NCBI GenBank assembly: GCA_015183035.1
Contig: JACZZP010000003.1
Span: 1,302,001 to 1,366,000 of the forward strand
From: Meloidogyne chitwoodi
Lineage: Eukaryota; Nematoda; Chromadorea; Rhabditida; Meloidogynidae
Length of the DNA stretch: 64,000 nt
Direction: 5' to 3'
The notes beneath the pieces are model-generated. The model searched no databases. It was not told the origin of the DNA and was given only the letters and a program-made list of their open reading frames with translations. Below, piece after piece: positions 1 to 12,900 of this stretch (position 1 is its first letter; each line of letters begins with the position of its first letter). A program made the position numbers and the translations under genes.

Positions 1-586
1 CCTGTCCGCAAAGAGAATTCGCTCTTTTCTTTCCTTCTCTTGCATTTTTTGCGTTAGGGGAAGTGCACGCTTATTTTTCCTCTACACTGTAATATGCCTT
101 TTGGCACTTGGAAAGAAAGAGATAAAATAATTAAAATTAATTAATAATAAAGTGAAAATATATTTAAATTTTTCCTAAATCCTGATAACGGTGCGAATAC
201 TCAACAGATCGAAGCTTTTTGGAATAGATTAAGATTCAGAATTGTCCGTCAGATGAGACATATTACAGAAACTGAACTACCAAAATACATTTTACTTGTT
301 TTTATCCCCATTATAATCCCATAAAAGGTTGTTATCCACCTGATATTCTATAAATATATTTGAGAATGTTGTCCCAAATTTATGTTCTTTGATTATTAAT
401 CTTTGGTCACTTTTAAAATAAATATATTTTCACTTTATTATTAATTAATTTTAATTATTTTATCCCTTTCTTTCCAAGTGCCAAAAGGCGCATATTACAG
501 TGTAGAGGAAAAATAAGCGTGCACTTCTCCTAACGCAAAAAATGCAAGAGAAGGAAAGAAAAGAGCGAATTCTCTTTGCGGACAGG
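1..586. mobile_element. Merlin-like DNA transposon remnant with long terminal inverted repeats, cut by window start
   Basis: Bases 1-168 and about 418-586 are near-perfect reverse complements; a 2-base indel in the ATGCC(TT)/ATGCGCC region and a few substitutions separate them. The arms enclose about 250 bp, which include a short coding remnant on the + strand (separate entry). Long inverted repeats around a transposase piece of the ISXO2/IS1016 type match the Merlin superfamily. The left end lies at the window edge, so the true terminus and the target duplication cannot be read. It is a deletion derivative, not an active element. The superfamily assignment rests on the transposase fragment. 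Confidence 0.6.
181..323 (+). pseudogene. Merlin/ISXO2-type transposase C-terminal fragment
   Basis: This open stretch between the inverted arms reads with the motif NGANTQQIEAFWNRLR and then RHITETELPKY before a stop. That resembles the end of the DDE domain of IS1595/ISXO2 and Merlin transposases, which carry an N-T-x-x-I-E-x-F-W-x-x-L-K/R signature around the catalytic region. There is no start codon and no upstream catalytic Asp segment, so it is a remnant. The similarity is from memory of the family pattern, not from a search. Confidence 0.5.
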
Positions 587-639
587 TAGACCGCCAACTG
601 GACATTTACCAGTAAATATTTCAATTAATGTCTCTTATC

Positions 640-1079
640 CAGTGATGCAAAAGTTCCAGTTCCGGAACTATGCAGTTCCAGTTCCAGTTCCGGAACTGGA
701 ACTACCAAATTTCTGGAACTGGTTTGGAACTGGAACTATGGAACTACAAATTTCTGGAACTGGTTTGGAACTGGAACTATGGAACTACAAATTTCTGGAA
801 CTGGTTTGGAACTGGAACTATGGAACTACAAATTTCTGGAACTGGTTCGGAACTGGAACCATGGAACTACCAAATTTTTGGAACTGGAACTGGTTCTGGA
901 ACTAGTTCCGGAACTGGAACTGGCCCGGAACTAGTTCTTTACCCCACAAAAGTTCCGGAACTGGAACTGGAACTATGAAAATTAAAAATATAGTTCCGGA
1001 ACTGGAACTATGAAAATTAAAAATGCAGTTCCGGAACTGGAACTAGTTCCGTGGAAATTTTGGAACTTTTGCATCACTG
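640..1079. mobile_element. Non-autonomous hAT-type element with 8-bp target duplication
   Basis: The element starts CAGTGATGCAAAAGTTCC at 640 and ends with the reverse complement GGAACTTTTGCATCACTG at 1079. It is flanked by perfect 8-bp direct repeats CTCTTATC at 632-639 and 1080-1087. An 8-bp duplication and a CAGTG terminus are typical of the hAT superfamily. The 440-bp interior has no transposase and is built from GGAACT/AGTTCC hexamers. It sits 18 bp beyond the stop codon of the minus-strand gene at 1106-2161, probably in its 3' UTR. Confidence 0.8.
708..872. repeat. Minisatellite, about 41-bp unit, inside the hAT-type element
   Basis: About four head-to-tail copies of a unit starting AAATTTCTGGAACTGG. 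Successive copies begin near 708, 748, 789 and 830, and the last is partly degenerate. The unit is itself made of GGAACT and AGTTCC hexamers, so the array is rich in inverted hexamers. Long open frames across it encode only Trp/Asn/Thr/Gly repeats and are not genes. Confidence 0.75.
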
Positions 1080-1105
1080 CTCTTATCTATCAGGAAATAA
1101 TTTTT

Positions 1106-2161
1106 CTAATTAAATATTAAAAAAAATACCAAATATCTAAATTCCAATAAATTATTGTCATTTATTGCCATAATATTATTATTTTGTTCTTCATTTACTT
1201 CTTCAATTTGTGGTTTTGATATATTTTTTAATATAGAAGAAAGAGAAGGTTGAACAAATAAAACTAATTCATTTCCAATAATTTTAGTTTTTGGTCTAAA
1301 AATTAAAAAATAAATTAATAAAAAAAAACTTTTGTAAAAGAGCAAAATTTCCTTCAATCCCATTGGAAATAAATTTGCGTAATTTATCACTGAGAATAAT
1401 TTTCTGGCTTTCATATTCATTTTCCAAATCTTCATCATCAATATCTTCAAAATCATAATATTCTTCAGAAGCTATTAAAATAAAATTTTAAATAATTTAA
1501 ATCAACAAATAAGATTATTTTTTATATGCGAAAAACGAATTTAGAATAAAAACAAATTTTAGGTTTTTATTTTAAAAATTATAAAGCAAAACCTTTCTCA
1601 TTTATTTGCTTCTCCTGTTCCAAAACTTTTTCTTCCTTAGGTTCTTCAATAATAGGCAAAGAAGTCTCTTCATCAAGTAATTCAGAATCCCTTTATAAAA
1701 ACTTGAATAAAATATTATTTTTAAAAAAAATAAACAAACCAATCAACAATTTCTACAATTTTAGGCCTACTAATCTGTCCAGAAGATGAACATGTTGTAG
1801 ATATAGGTTTTTTCTGAATTCCTTTATTTTGTTGTCCATTATCTTCAATATGAATATTATCAAGTTTTGAACTCATATTATCTTCATAACGTTTTTGTTT
1901 TGGTATTGGGCCATCAAAAATAAAAGAATTATCTAAATTCATATTAAATGAACTTGAAGTTCCTGAAGATTTTCTCTTTGTTGCACCTGGCAAAGTAATA
2001 AATGGAACGGATTCTGGAGATTGAGAAGATTTATTTAATGATAATAATGTTTCTGATATTTTGGAATATTTTCCAGGAATTGAATCAAAGTTGTTTTGTG
2101 AGTGACTAAGAAGATGTTCAGATTTTTTATTTTGCTGTCGATTGTCGCAGCTTGTTCTCAT
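1106..2161 (-). CDS. Unrecognised Ser-rich, acidic protein
   Basis: A multi-exon minus-strand gene. It starts at ATG 2161 (MRTSCDNRQQNKKSEHLL) and ends at the stop near 1106. Exons join through short GT-AG introns: about 1686-1735 (reading through EIVDW-DSELLDEE), about 1471-1590 (EKASEEYYDF) and about 1311-1344 (LLQKPKTKIIGNELVLF). The N-terminal half is Ser/Asn-rich with a basic patch (ATKRKSS, PKQKRYED). The middle is strongly acidic (EEYYDFEDIDDEDLENEYES). The C-terminal part has a short hydrophobic core (IIGNELVLFVQPSLSSIL). No signal peptide or membrane segment is visible. The composition suggests a nuclear regulatory protein, but I do not recognise a family and give no function. A hAT-type element lies just past the stop. 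Confidence 0.6.
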
Positions 2162-5100
2162 TTAGATAAAAAATATCAAACATAGAAAAAGATAAAAATA
2201 ACAAAAAATAAAATGAAAATCGAAAAAAAATATGCGAATTATATAAAAAACGTTATAGAAAAAGAGAAAAATCTAGAAAGAAAGTAAGAGAGAAATAAAG
2301 AAAAGATAAAAATAATTAGAGAAAGAAAAAATAAAACATATCATAGAGCAAAGAAATAAATAGAAACAAAAATTATAAACATCGACACTTATTTATAATT
2401 TAATTTATGACTATTATATACATTTTATTATTATAAATATGGACACGCCCATTTCAATTAAATTTGTAACAATACAGATAAGATTAGTATTGCGCTCAAA
2501 GATGACATGCAAATTCGTGAAGCGTTCCAATTTTTTTAATTTTTAAAATAATTAATGGTTATACTTTACATATCTGTTACTTGTATATTATAATTAAAGA
2601 TGTTAAATTTTTGAATATAAAGTTTAAATAAAATTTAATAAAATATCATAATTTCTCCTTTATTTAATTAAAAAATGGCAATAAAATATGAAAAATATAA
2701 ATAAACCACCATATGGTCATCTGTCAAATATTTATTTTGTTTAAAATATTTTATATGACTTAATTTTTTGATCATCAGATATTTTTTATTATTTTTAACA
2801 CTTTTTACATCAATATTTTGCTATGAAGAGACACAAAGTATTAAAATATTCATTTATTAAATATTCTTACATGAAAATTTAGCGACCACTAAAACGATGT
2901 TTTTTGTTATTTTTTTACTTTTATTAAGTAGCGCCAGTCGGTCAGTAATTTCATCTCACATTCAATTGGACATAATACAAAATATTATTTACATTTAAAT
3001 TAAACAAAATAATAACAATAGCAATTCGTGACTAAAATTAAATGTTTTTAATGTTAAGAATTTTTTTATTAAAATTTTATATTTAATTTGAATAAATAAA
3101 TATTATTTAAAAATTAATATTTTATACTAAATCATTTCCAAACTTATTTTTCACTTTTGTAATTAACATATGTATATATATATACATTCGAGATGTTATT
3201 TCGAATTCTAAAATTTCGAAATCGATATATATGTATTTATCCAATTTCCATCAAAAAGTAGTTTTGAGGTTATAGCAGTCTTTTTGATGATTCTACAAAT
3301 ATATAAATCGAGTAATTTATGGGCCATAATTGTTTTTATTTATTATTTTTGTGAATTTAATCTTCAAAGGTGACCCCTTTCTTTTAAATTTTTTATAGTA
3401 TTTTTTCTATATTGAATGCAGTTATACATAGGTCAATATATGTATATACAATGTGTATATATTATACTATTTTTGTGGTATATGTTTATGTAGGTGTGTT
3501 GAAGGAGATGGGAAAAGAGTAGACGAACGACTTTTCTTCCGGCCATTGGACAGCAAAAACACATCACAGCAGTAAATCAATCCTTATTGTGGTATGTACT
3601 ACTTCTACATATGCCCTATAATTTTTTAATGTTTGCTTTTCTAGTTGCTAAACATAATTTATTATTTTTTCTTGTTGTATGGCATTTAAGCTAATTAAGT
3701 ATAATTATTAGGATTGACAAAATTATGGAAATTCATATTTTTTCCTGAATTGGTGGAGCTTTGAAACGTACAAAAAACATATTTTTAGCATGGTTTGAAG
3801 CCAAAAGTATAGACTTTCATTTTCATATTTCGAAAATTTTATCAATATTTCATTCATATTTTTCGTCTATATTTTATGGCCATATTTTTCGATTTTTCGT
3901 CCATATTTTTGCCAACCTAATAATTATAAATATAATATTAAATTTGTTTTAAAAAAGATTTGTGAAATGAATTAAAAGAAAAAAGAGAAGTAAATCTAAA
4001 TTACCAAATTGTCATTCAATTAACGACATAACGGTGTTTATCCTTCTTTCTTAAAACTTTTATCTTCTTACATATATTTATTTATTTATTCATTACCAAA
4101 TATTTTATTCTACTACATACATACTTCTACCCATTTCATTTTTACAAATTCGCATCATTCAATTTTCTAGATTATTTTATTTTTTACTTTTCTTTTTTTC
4201 CTCATCTAAAAAATCTTTTCTCGTTCACTCATTGAATCAACGAAGAAACCCTTCTTTTTATTTTATTTTTTCAAACCCCATCAATATATCCTCCGACCTT
4301 TTTGCCTCTTCAAGCGTCAAATATGCGCTTGGGGGAAGAGGAGAGGTTCGGAGACTGTCCCTCCGATTCAGGGCTAAATTGTAAGAAAGATGCTTTGCTT
4401 GTGTGGTTGTTGTTATTGTCCTTCATTTATTATTCACATTTTCTTTACAGAGAATATTATTATTATTATTATAAGTATAAGCATATTCGGGTGAAGAAGA
4501 GGGAGAAGAAAAAGAATTTTATTTTTAATAGTTATAAAAAGTCTTTTTTTTTTATTTCTCCATTTTTGTCTGTTTATTACCTTATTATACATATATTTAT
4601 TTATTTATTTGTCCTCTTTTATTAAATAAATATTCTCAGTGAAAATTATCAATAAAATTTATTAATAGCTTTAAATATATTTTTAATAAATTTTTAACAA
4701 TTTAATTTTATTTAAATAATATTTTTAAAATAAAGACAATATTTCTTTTTTATTTACATCAAAAATATTTTATGCAAATTAAAATCAAATTTGCGGGAAA
4801 ATATTTTTAACCGGAGAGATCAATCGTTAGTTACCTCTCTGCTTTTCCCATTTTTATTGATTGTTATTTCATCATTTTTTTATTTTTTAATAAACTAAAT
4901 TTATTTAAATTTTGTTTTGTATATTCTAAAATAAATAAATTAATTAAAATATTTTTATTTACATTGTTTTTTATTAAAAAATATTTTTATTTATTTTTTA
5001 CATTAAAAATCGTCTGATTTATTCTTTTTCTTCATTTATTTTAACCTTTACTCAAACTTTGCTATTTTCTTATTTTTTCACATTTTTCGATGTTTTATTC

Positions 5101-6907
5101 CAATTAATTTTTTTACAAAAAAAAAAGAATTTATTCTACTTCACAACTTTTCCTATTTTATAATAAAATATCAGACAAATACAAAAAAGACAATAATTAT
5201 TTAAAAGAAAATATTTAAGATTTTTTTAGTCATCATTTTAATTTAAAAATTAATAAAATAAAACTTGTGTGATAAAAAAAACCTATGAACATTTGAACTT
5301 TTATTAATTAAAATAATATTATTTAATTAAAATATTTAATTTTTAAACAAACTTTTTATTTTATTTTTTCTTATTTTCAACTTGAATGACCGCCACATTT
5401 TTCTTTTTCCCCTTTGGGGTTTGTATATATTTTTATTTATTTATATAGCTAGTAAATTCCAATATCAATAATTCACTATATATATATATAATATTTGTAA
5501 ATGGATGACCGGCTAGAATATTTTTATTTTACTTTTGGTCATTTTCTTTAAAAAAAACTTTTCTCTTTTTTAAAATGTTATGTAAATGTTTGTGCTTTTT
5601 TGGATTTCTTAAAAACAATTAATTATAATATAGAAGTAATTATTATATTTATTTATTTAATTATAATATATTATTTTACGGACATTAGCTAATCTTCATT
5701 TACCGGTTTTTTATATTTTACTTAAGAATTGTTTATTTTCTTTTTATTCTTTAAGAGAAATAACAAAATTTAATAAATATAAATATTATTCCACTTGACA
5801 ATAATTCTTTAAAAATTTATTTATTTATTTATTTGTTAATATTATAAATTAATAAAAAATAATTTAAATATAAATTATTAAATTATAACTAAAAATTATT
5901 TTTAATTAATTTTGCTTTTATTTATTTTTAATTAAATTATTAAAAAAATAATTTATTATTATTCTCCTTTTAATACTTAAATATATATTTATTTTATTTT
6001 CACATTGTTACTATTTCAAGGACATTATTTTATTTATTTATTATTATTATTTTGTTTAAATTTGAAAAGGTTTATATTTTTTACAAAAAAAGAAGAGTTT
6101 TTATTGGCTTATCTTTTTTTATTTATTTAAATATATAACATTATCTATTCTTTTATTTTTATTTTTTAAAGAATGGCAGAGACCGGCACGACTCAAAAAA
6201 TGCCACATTTGATTATAAATGACCTTAAAATAACATTGTTTTTTTGTTTAATTTTTTAAAATTTATTTTTTTTATAATTAAAATAAATTAATATTTATTT
6301 TAAATATTAAAACAATTAAAAAGTTTGTTATAAAATTGACCATTTCCTTTATTAATAAATATAATTATTTTATTATTCTCGTCTTTTTCAATATTATTTA
6401 TATAAATAATATATATCATTTATATATTAATTGTCTCAATACTTTTACCATTTCTTTAAATTTCCTTCCTTTTTTAATGCCTTGGCCTTCTTTTTTATTT
6501 GCGCGGCCATTTTTTAGTTATAATAATAATAATAAATAATGCTTGTTCTCTTTCTTTTAAATAAATAAATAAATATATTGGGGAATATATGTAGCTAATT
6601 GTGTTGTCCTTCCTCTCATTGTGCTTGTATGGTCAATAATAGTACTTTTATTAAAAAGAATGAAACATTTTGTGGTTTGTTTGTTTGTGTGTGGCACTCA
6701 TTAAAATGTTTTTATTTATTTAGTACTAAAATTTATTTTTATTTTTATATTTTAAAATTAAAAAATAATTATTTATTTTTTAGAAAAATATATTTAAAAA
6801 AATAACATTAATTCTTTGTCTGATCTCTTCTCTTCTTTTCTTCACTTTAAAAATTCTACGGGTATTTTATTCTTCAACAAATAACTAAAAATGAAACAAA
6901 TAATAAA
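2162..6907. other. 4.7-kb AT-rich intergenic region
   Basis: Mostly poly-A/T and TA-rich DNA between two divergently transcribed genes, so it should contain both promoters. Open frames here are short, low-complexity and unsupported by splice structure. Less AT-rich islands lie near 3490-3570 and 4290-4390; the second holds a hairpin (separate entry). A (TA)n tract lies near 3172-3186. I see no further coding exon, tRNA or transposon. Confidence 0.6.
4291..4353 (+). ncRNA. Candidate small-RNA precursor hairpin
   Basis: The 5' arm CTCCGACCTTTTTGCCTCTT continues to AAGCG. After an 8-nt loop (TCAAATAT) the 3' arm runs from GCGCTTGGGGG to TTCGGAG. The blocks CTCCGA/TCGGAG, CCTCTTC/GAAGAGG and AAGCG/CGCTT pair in nested order, with internal loops and a C/G-run bulge. 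That makes a stem of about 27 nt per side, a size usual for animal miRNA precursors. It is a sharp GC-rich island in DNA that is otherwise nearly all A/T. I recognise no known miRNA seed. Either strand could be transcribed, and it could also be a chance fold. Confidence 0.35.
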
Positions 6908-9900
6908 ATGATTAAATTATTAATAAATATTTTAATTTTTATATTTATTTTTAATAATTTAATTATTTTTGGAAGAAAGCATAGACATCATAAAAGTTGT
7001 TTTTTATTTTAATAAAATATATATTTTATTTAAAATAGTTCGTTATAGTAGAAGTCCTTTTTCAAAAAAACATTCAACATTTACTCAACCAACAGATTTT
7101 CAATTTACTTCTTCTTTTTATAATTTAAGTATTTATGAGAATTCTGTTGGTCAAAGGGCCATAGCTTTAAATCCATCAAGTGCCCAAATGGTTGGTGTTT
7201 GGTTACCAAAAGGTTATAATCAAATACAATTTAGAATTACTAATGTTTGTTTGCTTTTCTAATTTAATAATAAATATATTTATTTTTTAAGGGAGATAAT
7301 CTCAATAATAATCGTTTTGAAATTAATAGTCAACGTTTAGGAAATTTTGCATTTTTACGTTTAGAATATAAAGATCAAATGGATGTTCTTAATCGTGAAT
7401 TACAATCAGAATTTAATTTAATTGTTTTAGCTACAGCAAAAAGAAAAAGAGGAATTTCACTTGAAGCTATTGCTAAAGTATTATTTTAATTTAAATTAAT
7501 TTAATTTAAATAAAATAAAATTAAGATAAATATTAATGTATTAGATGAAAATGATAATCCACCAATGTTTAAAAAATTAAATTATAAAATTAATTTAAAT
7601 ATTTTACCTTTACAATTAAATACTAAAATAATTAAATTAGAAGCATTTGATGCAGATGAAGGATTAAATGGAGAACTTTATTATTCTTTAATTAATCCTT
7701 CTAATTATTTTTATATTGGTAAATATTTAAATTAATTTAATTAATTAAAAAAATAAAAAAGAACAAACTACTGGTTGGATATGTAATTTTGCTTTATTGG
7801 ATTCAATTAAAATACCAACAAATATTACTTTAAATGTTAAAATTGAAGATAGAGCTTCTAGATTATTACAAAATAATAAAGAAATTAGTAATTTAATTTC
7901 TTCTCAATCTTCATTTAATATAAGAAATAAAGCTACTGTTCAAATACAAATTTTAGATGAAAATGAAATGTTAAAACAACCAAAGGTTATTTATTTATTT
8001 ATTTTTTATTTATTTAATTTTAGTTAATATTTCGTCAAATATATTTTTTTCCAATTATTGAATATCCTGTACGTGTTGCTTTAATTGAATTTGCTGATAA
8101 AGAATTAAAAAATAAAGAAAATATTAATTTATTTATATCTAGATTAAATACTCAATTTATTTGGAATTGTGCTTGGATTGATAGATTAAATTTATTTCAA
8201 TTTGCTTTAAATATTTGTCCCCAATTTCCACGTGATATTTTGGGATTAGAAGAAATTTTAATTGTCAGAATATCTGTTAGCCGGTAAAATAATTTTTTAA
8301 AAATATTAATAAAATATTTTATTATAGTCAAATTGATACTTTAAATGGTAAAAATATTATATTTGGAGATGAAGAATTTCAAATAAAAATAGATACTTCA
8401 ATTGGAAGAAAAATAATATTAAATTCTAAAAATAATAATATTTTAATTAATTTAAATGAATATATTCCTGTTGGTACTATTTTATGGCAATTTAATTCAG
8501 AAATTAATAATATATCAAATAATAATTTAATAATTGATTACAAAGGAAAAATTAAGTAAATTAATTAATTAAAAATAAAATAAAAATTAATTTAAAAAAA
8601 AAGATATAAAATTTTACGTCAACAAAAACAACAAAAATTACCCTTTGAATTAGATCAATTTAATGGCCAATTAAAACTTATTTCTTCACTTGATTTTGAA
8701 AATTCAAATATTCAAAAAGAATGGAATATTTCAATTATTGCTCAATTAGAATTAGGAAATTTTAAAAAATCATTAAAACTTCAATCATTACCAATTTTTA
8801 TTAAATTAATATTATTTGATTCTAATGATAATTGCCCAGAATTTTTAGAAATTCCTTTAAATAATTTAATTATTCTTGAAGATAAACATTTAAAGCCATT
8901 AACTCCAAGTGATAATATTATTTGGAAAGCTAAAGTATTTGTTAATTATAATTTTAAATATTTTTATTTTTAAAAAAAGGTTAAAGATTTAGATGAAAAT
9001 AATAATAATAATTCAAAAATAATTTATAAATTAATGGATGATTATTTACAACTTTTTGATATTAATCCATTTAATGGAGAACTTAGAATAATTAAAAAAT
9101 GGCCAAATAATAATAATAAAATTAATATTAAAATATTAGTAATTGATATGGGATTATTATTTTCTCATCAAACAATTTTAAATTTAATAATTATTTTAAA
9201 AGAAGAAAGAAAAAATTTAAAAGAAGAAGAATCATTAATTATTAATTCTGATGAATTAATTCAAAATACTTGTCAAATGCCAAATAAATATTCTCCTAAA
9301 TTTATAATTCCAGAAAATGAATTTATTGGTGAAATAGAAGAAACAGCTGAAATAAATACTGTTAATTAATTATTAATTTAATATTTAATTTAATTAATTA
9401 ATTTAGACAATTGGATATATTAAAGCAATTGATGAAGATATTGGAATTAATGGTTTAATTAAATATTGGTTAATTAATTCTTTAAATAATTCAATTATTA
9501 ATATTGGAATTGATCAAAATAATGGAAGAGTTTTTATTAATGAAAAATTAAAAAAAGAAGAATTATTAATTAAAGAAAATAATTATTTTGATATTTTAAT
9601 TGAAGTTTTAGCATTAGATATGGCAATAATTAAAGAAAAACAAAAAGGAACTAAAAAACAATTTAAAATTAGAATTAAAGCTAATAAAAATGAATATTAT
9701 CCGGTAATTATATAAAGGGGTTATCCTTTAATATATTTAATTAATTAATTATTTTATAGATATTTGAATATTATTCTTATAGAATAGCTATTCGTGAAGA
9801 AAATGAACCAAATATAGAATTAATTAAATTAAAAGCATTTGATAAAGATTTTGGTGATAATGGAAAAATAAAATATAATTTAATATTTAATAATAATGAA

Positions 9901-12900
9901 TTAAATAAATATATTTATATTAATGAACAAAATGGTATTATTTATTTAAATAAATCTTTGGATAGAGAATATTTTGGTGAACAAATTAATTTTATTGGTA
10001 AATTTATTTAAATTAATTTAAATTAAATTTAAATTAAAAAGGTTTGGCTTCTGATTTTGGAATTCCTCAATTAAAAACATTTACAAATATTACTTTAATA
10101 CTTGATGATATTAATGATCAACATCCAGAATGCATTAATAAACTTGAACAATTTTATATTTTTGAAGATTCTCCAAATGGACAATTAGTAAAAATATTAT
10201 TTTTAAATTTAATTTATTTTAAAAGATTGGTTGTATTGCTGCTTTTGATAAAGATGATATAAATACTAAAAATAGTCAAATAATTTATAATATTAATGAA
10301 AATAATAAAATAATTCCATTTCGATTGGATAAAGATACTGGATGTTTATTTTTAGATTTATTAGAAGAACAACAATCATTAAATTATGAATTAAAAAATG
10401 AATATAAATTTAATATTAAGGTTATTAATTAATTAATTTAATTATTTAATTAATTTATTTATTTATTTAATTAAAGTTACAAGATAAAGGAACTCCAATA
10501 TTAGAATCTTTAAATAATTGTACTATTAAAATTAATTTAATTAAAGTTTTTAATTATTTACATCCAGAAAGACCTAAATTTTCTGAAATTGCTTTAGAAG
10601 CAAATATTTTAGAAAATTCACCAATTGGAACAAATATTTTACGTTTAAATGCTCAAATAGAAGAAGAAGAATTAAAAGGAAAAAAAGAAATAAAATATAA
10701 ACTTGTTGGGGGTAATGGCTTTGGTTTTTTTGAAATTAATTCAAAAACTGGAATATTAAAAACATTAAAAGGTTTTATATTTATTTAAATAATATTTTTT
10801 TATTTTTAATTTTTTTAGAATTAGATTTTGAACAAAATCAACAATTTTGGTTAACAATTAGAGCAGAATATATTAATAATAATAATAAATTAATTAATTT
10901 ACAACAAATAACCCATCAACATTTATTAATTAAAGTTATTAATCAAAATGATCGTTTACCTTTATTTTCTATGCCTTTATATAATGCTACTATTTCTGAA
11001 AATTCTGAAGAAAATAAAATTATTTTAAAAGTTTTTTTTTTAATAATTAAATATTTATTTTCTTTTTAAAAAAAAAAAAGTTGGAAGCAACAGATGCAGA
11101 TGAACAACAACAATTAATTAATAAATTAGAAAAGCCAAATATTATTAATTCAATTAAATATTCAATTATTAATGGTGATCCACAAAAATATTTTATTATT
11201 GATGAAATAAGTGGATATTTAAAAACTGGAAAAAATATTCTTGACAGAGAAGTTTTAATTTTAAATTTATTTTAAATTTATTTTTAAATAAAAAGATGAA
11301 ATCAAAATATTTATTAACTGTTCGTGCTTGTGATATTGGATTACTTTGTTCTACTTCATTTGTTCAAATTAATATAAAAGATGAAAATGATAATTCACCA
11401 ATTTTTGATTTAAATTATTTATCAAAGTTAACAGCACCAGCAAATACTTTAGGATTTTTAGGAAAAATATTTGCTATAGATAAAGATAGTTATGGACCTA
11501 ATTCTAAAATTAAATATTGGATAGAACCTTCAAATAATGAAAAAATAGAAATTGATATAAATGGACATATTTTTGCTAAAATACCTTTAAAGGCTGGAAC
11601 TTTAATTAATTTTATTATTTTTGCTGAAGATGAAGGAAATCCACCTTTAAGAAATAATATTAGTGTTAAAATACCTGTTTTAGGTTAATTGTTAAATTTA
11701 TTTAAATTTATTTATTTATTTATTATTTTTTAAAAAGAACGTGCAAGTCATTTAATTGGTAATAATAGAGCACCTTTTTTTACAAATACAGAAAAATGGA
11801 GAGAAATTAATTTATTAGGAAATGAACCTTTGGTTATTATTAATTTAAATAATATTTTATTTTATTTATTTTAGGGTTCAGTTATTTGTATAATAAATGC
11901 AAAAGATGAAGATAATGACCCTCTTTGGTGGTCTATTGAAGATGAAGTTAATTAATTAATTTAAAATTAATTAATTTATTTTTAATTTTAAGAATGGAGA
12001 AGATTCTTTTTTACAAAAAATATTTGCTTTAAAAAATATTAAAGAAGGAGCTGAATTAATTTTAATTAAAAATATTTTTGAATTTATTAATTTTGAAGAA
12101 ATTATTTTAAAATTTTCTTTAAGTGATGGTTTGGATACAATTCATGATAAAGTAAATTTAAATAAATATTATTTTAATTTTAATTTAAAGATTATAATTC
12201 ATTTAAATAATTTTAATAATATTGAAATACCTAAATTTTCTGTTGAAAATATTTTTATTGAAATATTTAATGAAATGCCAATTGGACATATTTTATATAA
12301 ACCTAAATTATTAATTAATAATTATAAAATTAATAATTTACAAAAATATTTCTTTTTACATTCAACAGATGATTTAGCTGCTTTTGATGGTTTTTATTTA
12401 TTTTTAAAAATATTTATTTATTTATTTTTTAGTTTTTAATATTGACCCAATAAATGGAAATATTATTTTAGCTAAATCTTTACCTCAACGTTTGGCATCT
12501 CCTTTTACTTTAATTATTGGAGTTAATAGTAAATAAATAAATTAATTATTTTAATTTAAATTATTATTTTTAGTAATAATTAATTCACAAAAATATAATA
12601 ATTCTGAATTTTTAACAATAAAAATAAATAGAGGTGAAGAAAACGAAAATACTCCAATGGTATTTATTTATTTATTTAATTAAATAAATAATTTTTAAAG
12701 TTTATTGAATGTTATAATAATGGTAATGAAGAAGATAATTTATTAGAAATTTTACCTGAAAGTGAAGGAAATATAAATGATTTAATTTATTTATTTGAAG
12801 CTATTGATCCAGATTTTGGAAATTCTGGAAAAGTTTTTATTAATTAAATATTTAAATTAAATTAAATTAATATAGGTAAAATATTCATTAATTTATGAAC

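Noticed and set aside
576..978. Long overlapping open frames encoding Trp/Asn/Thr/Gly repeats
   Set aside because: They are translations of the GGAACT minisatellite inside a transposon with precise ends and target duplication; no gene features.
1088..1135. A 24-nt intron that would extend the first minus-strand gene into the hAT element, changing its C-terminus
   Set aside because: 24 nt is shorter than every other intron read in this window (about 34 nt or more), so the in-frame stop near 1106 is the better end.
4302..4625. A 107-codon plus-strand frame
   Set aside because: It starts inside the hairpin, then becomes Tyr/Lys/Phe low-complexity from TAT/AAG runs; no splice or family support.
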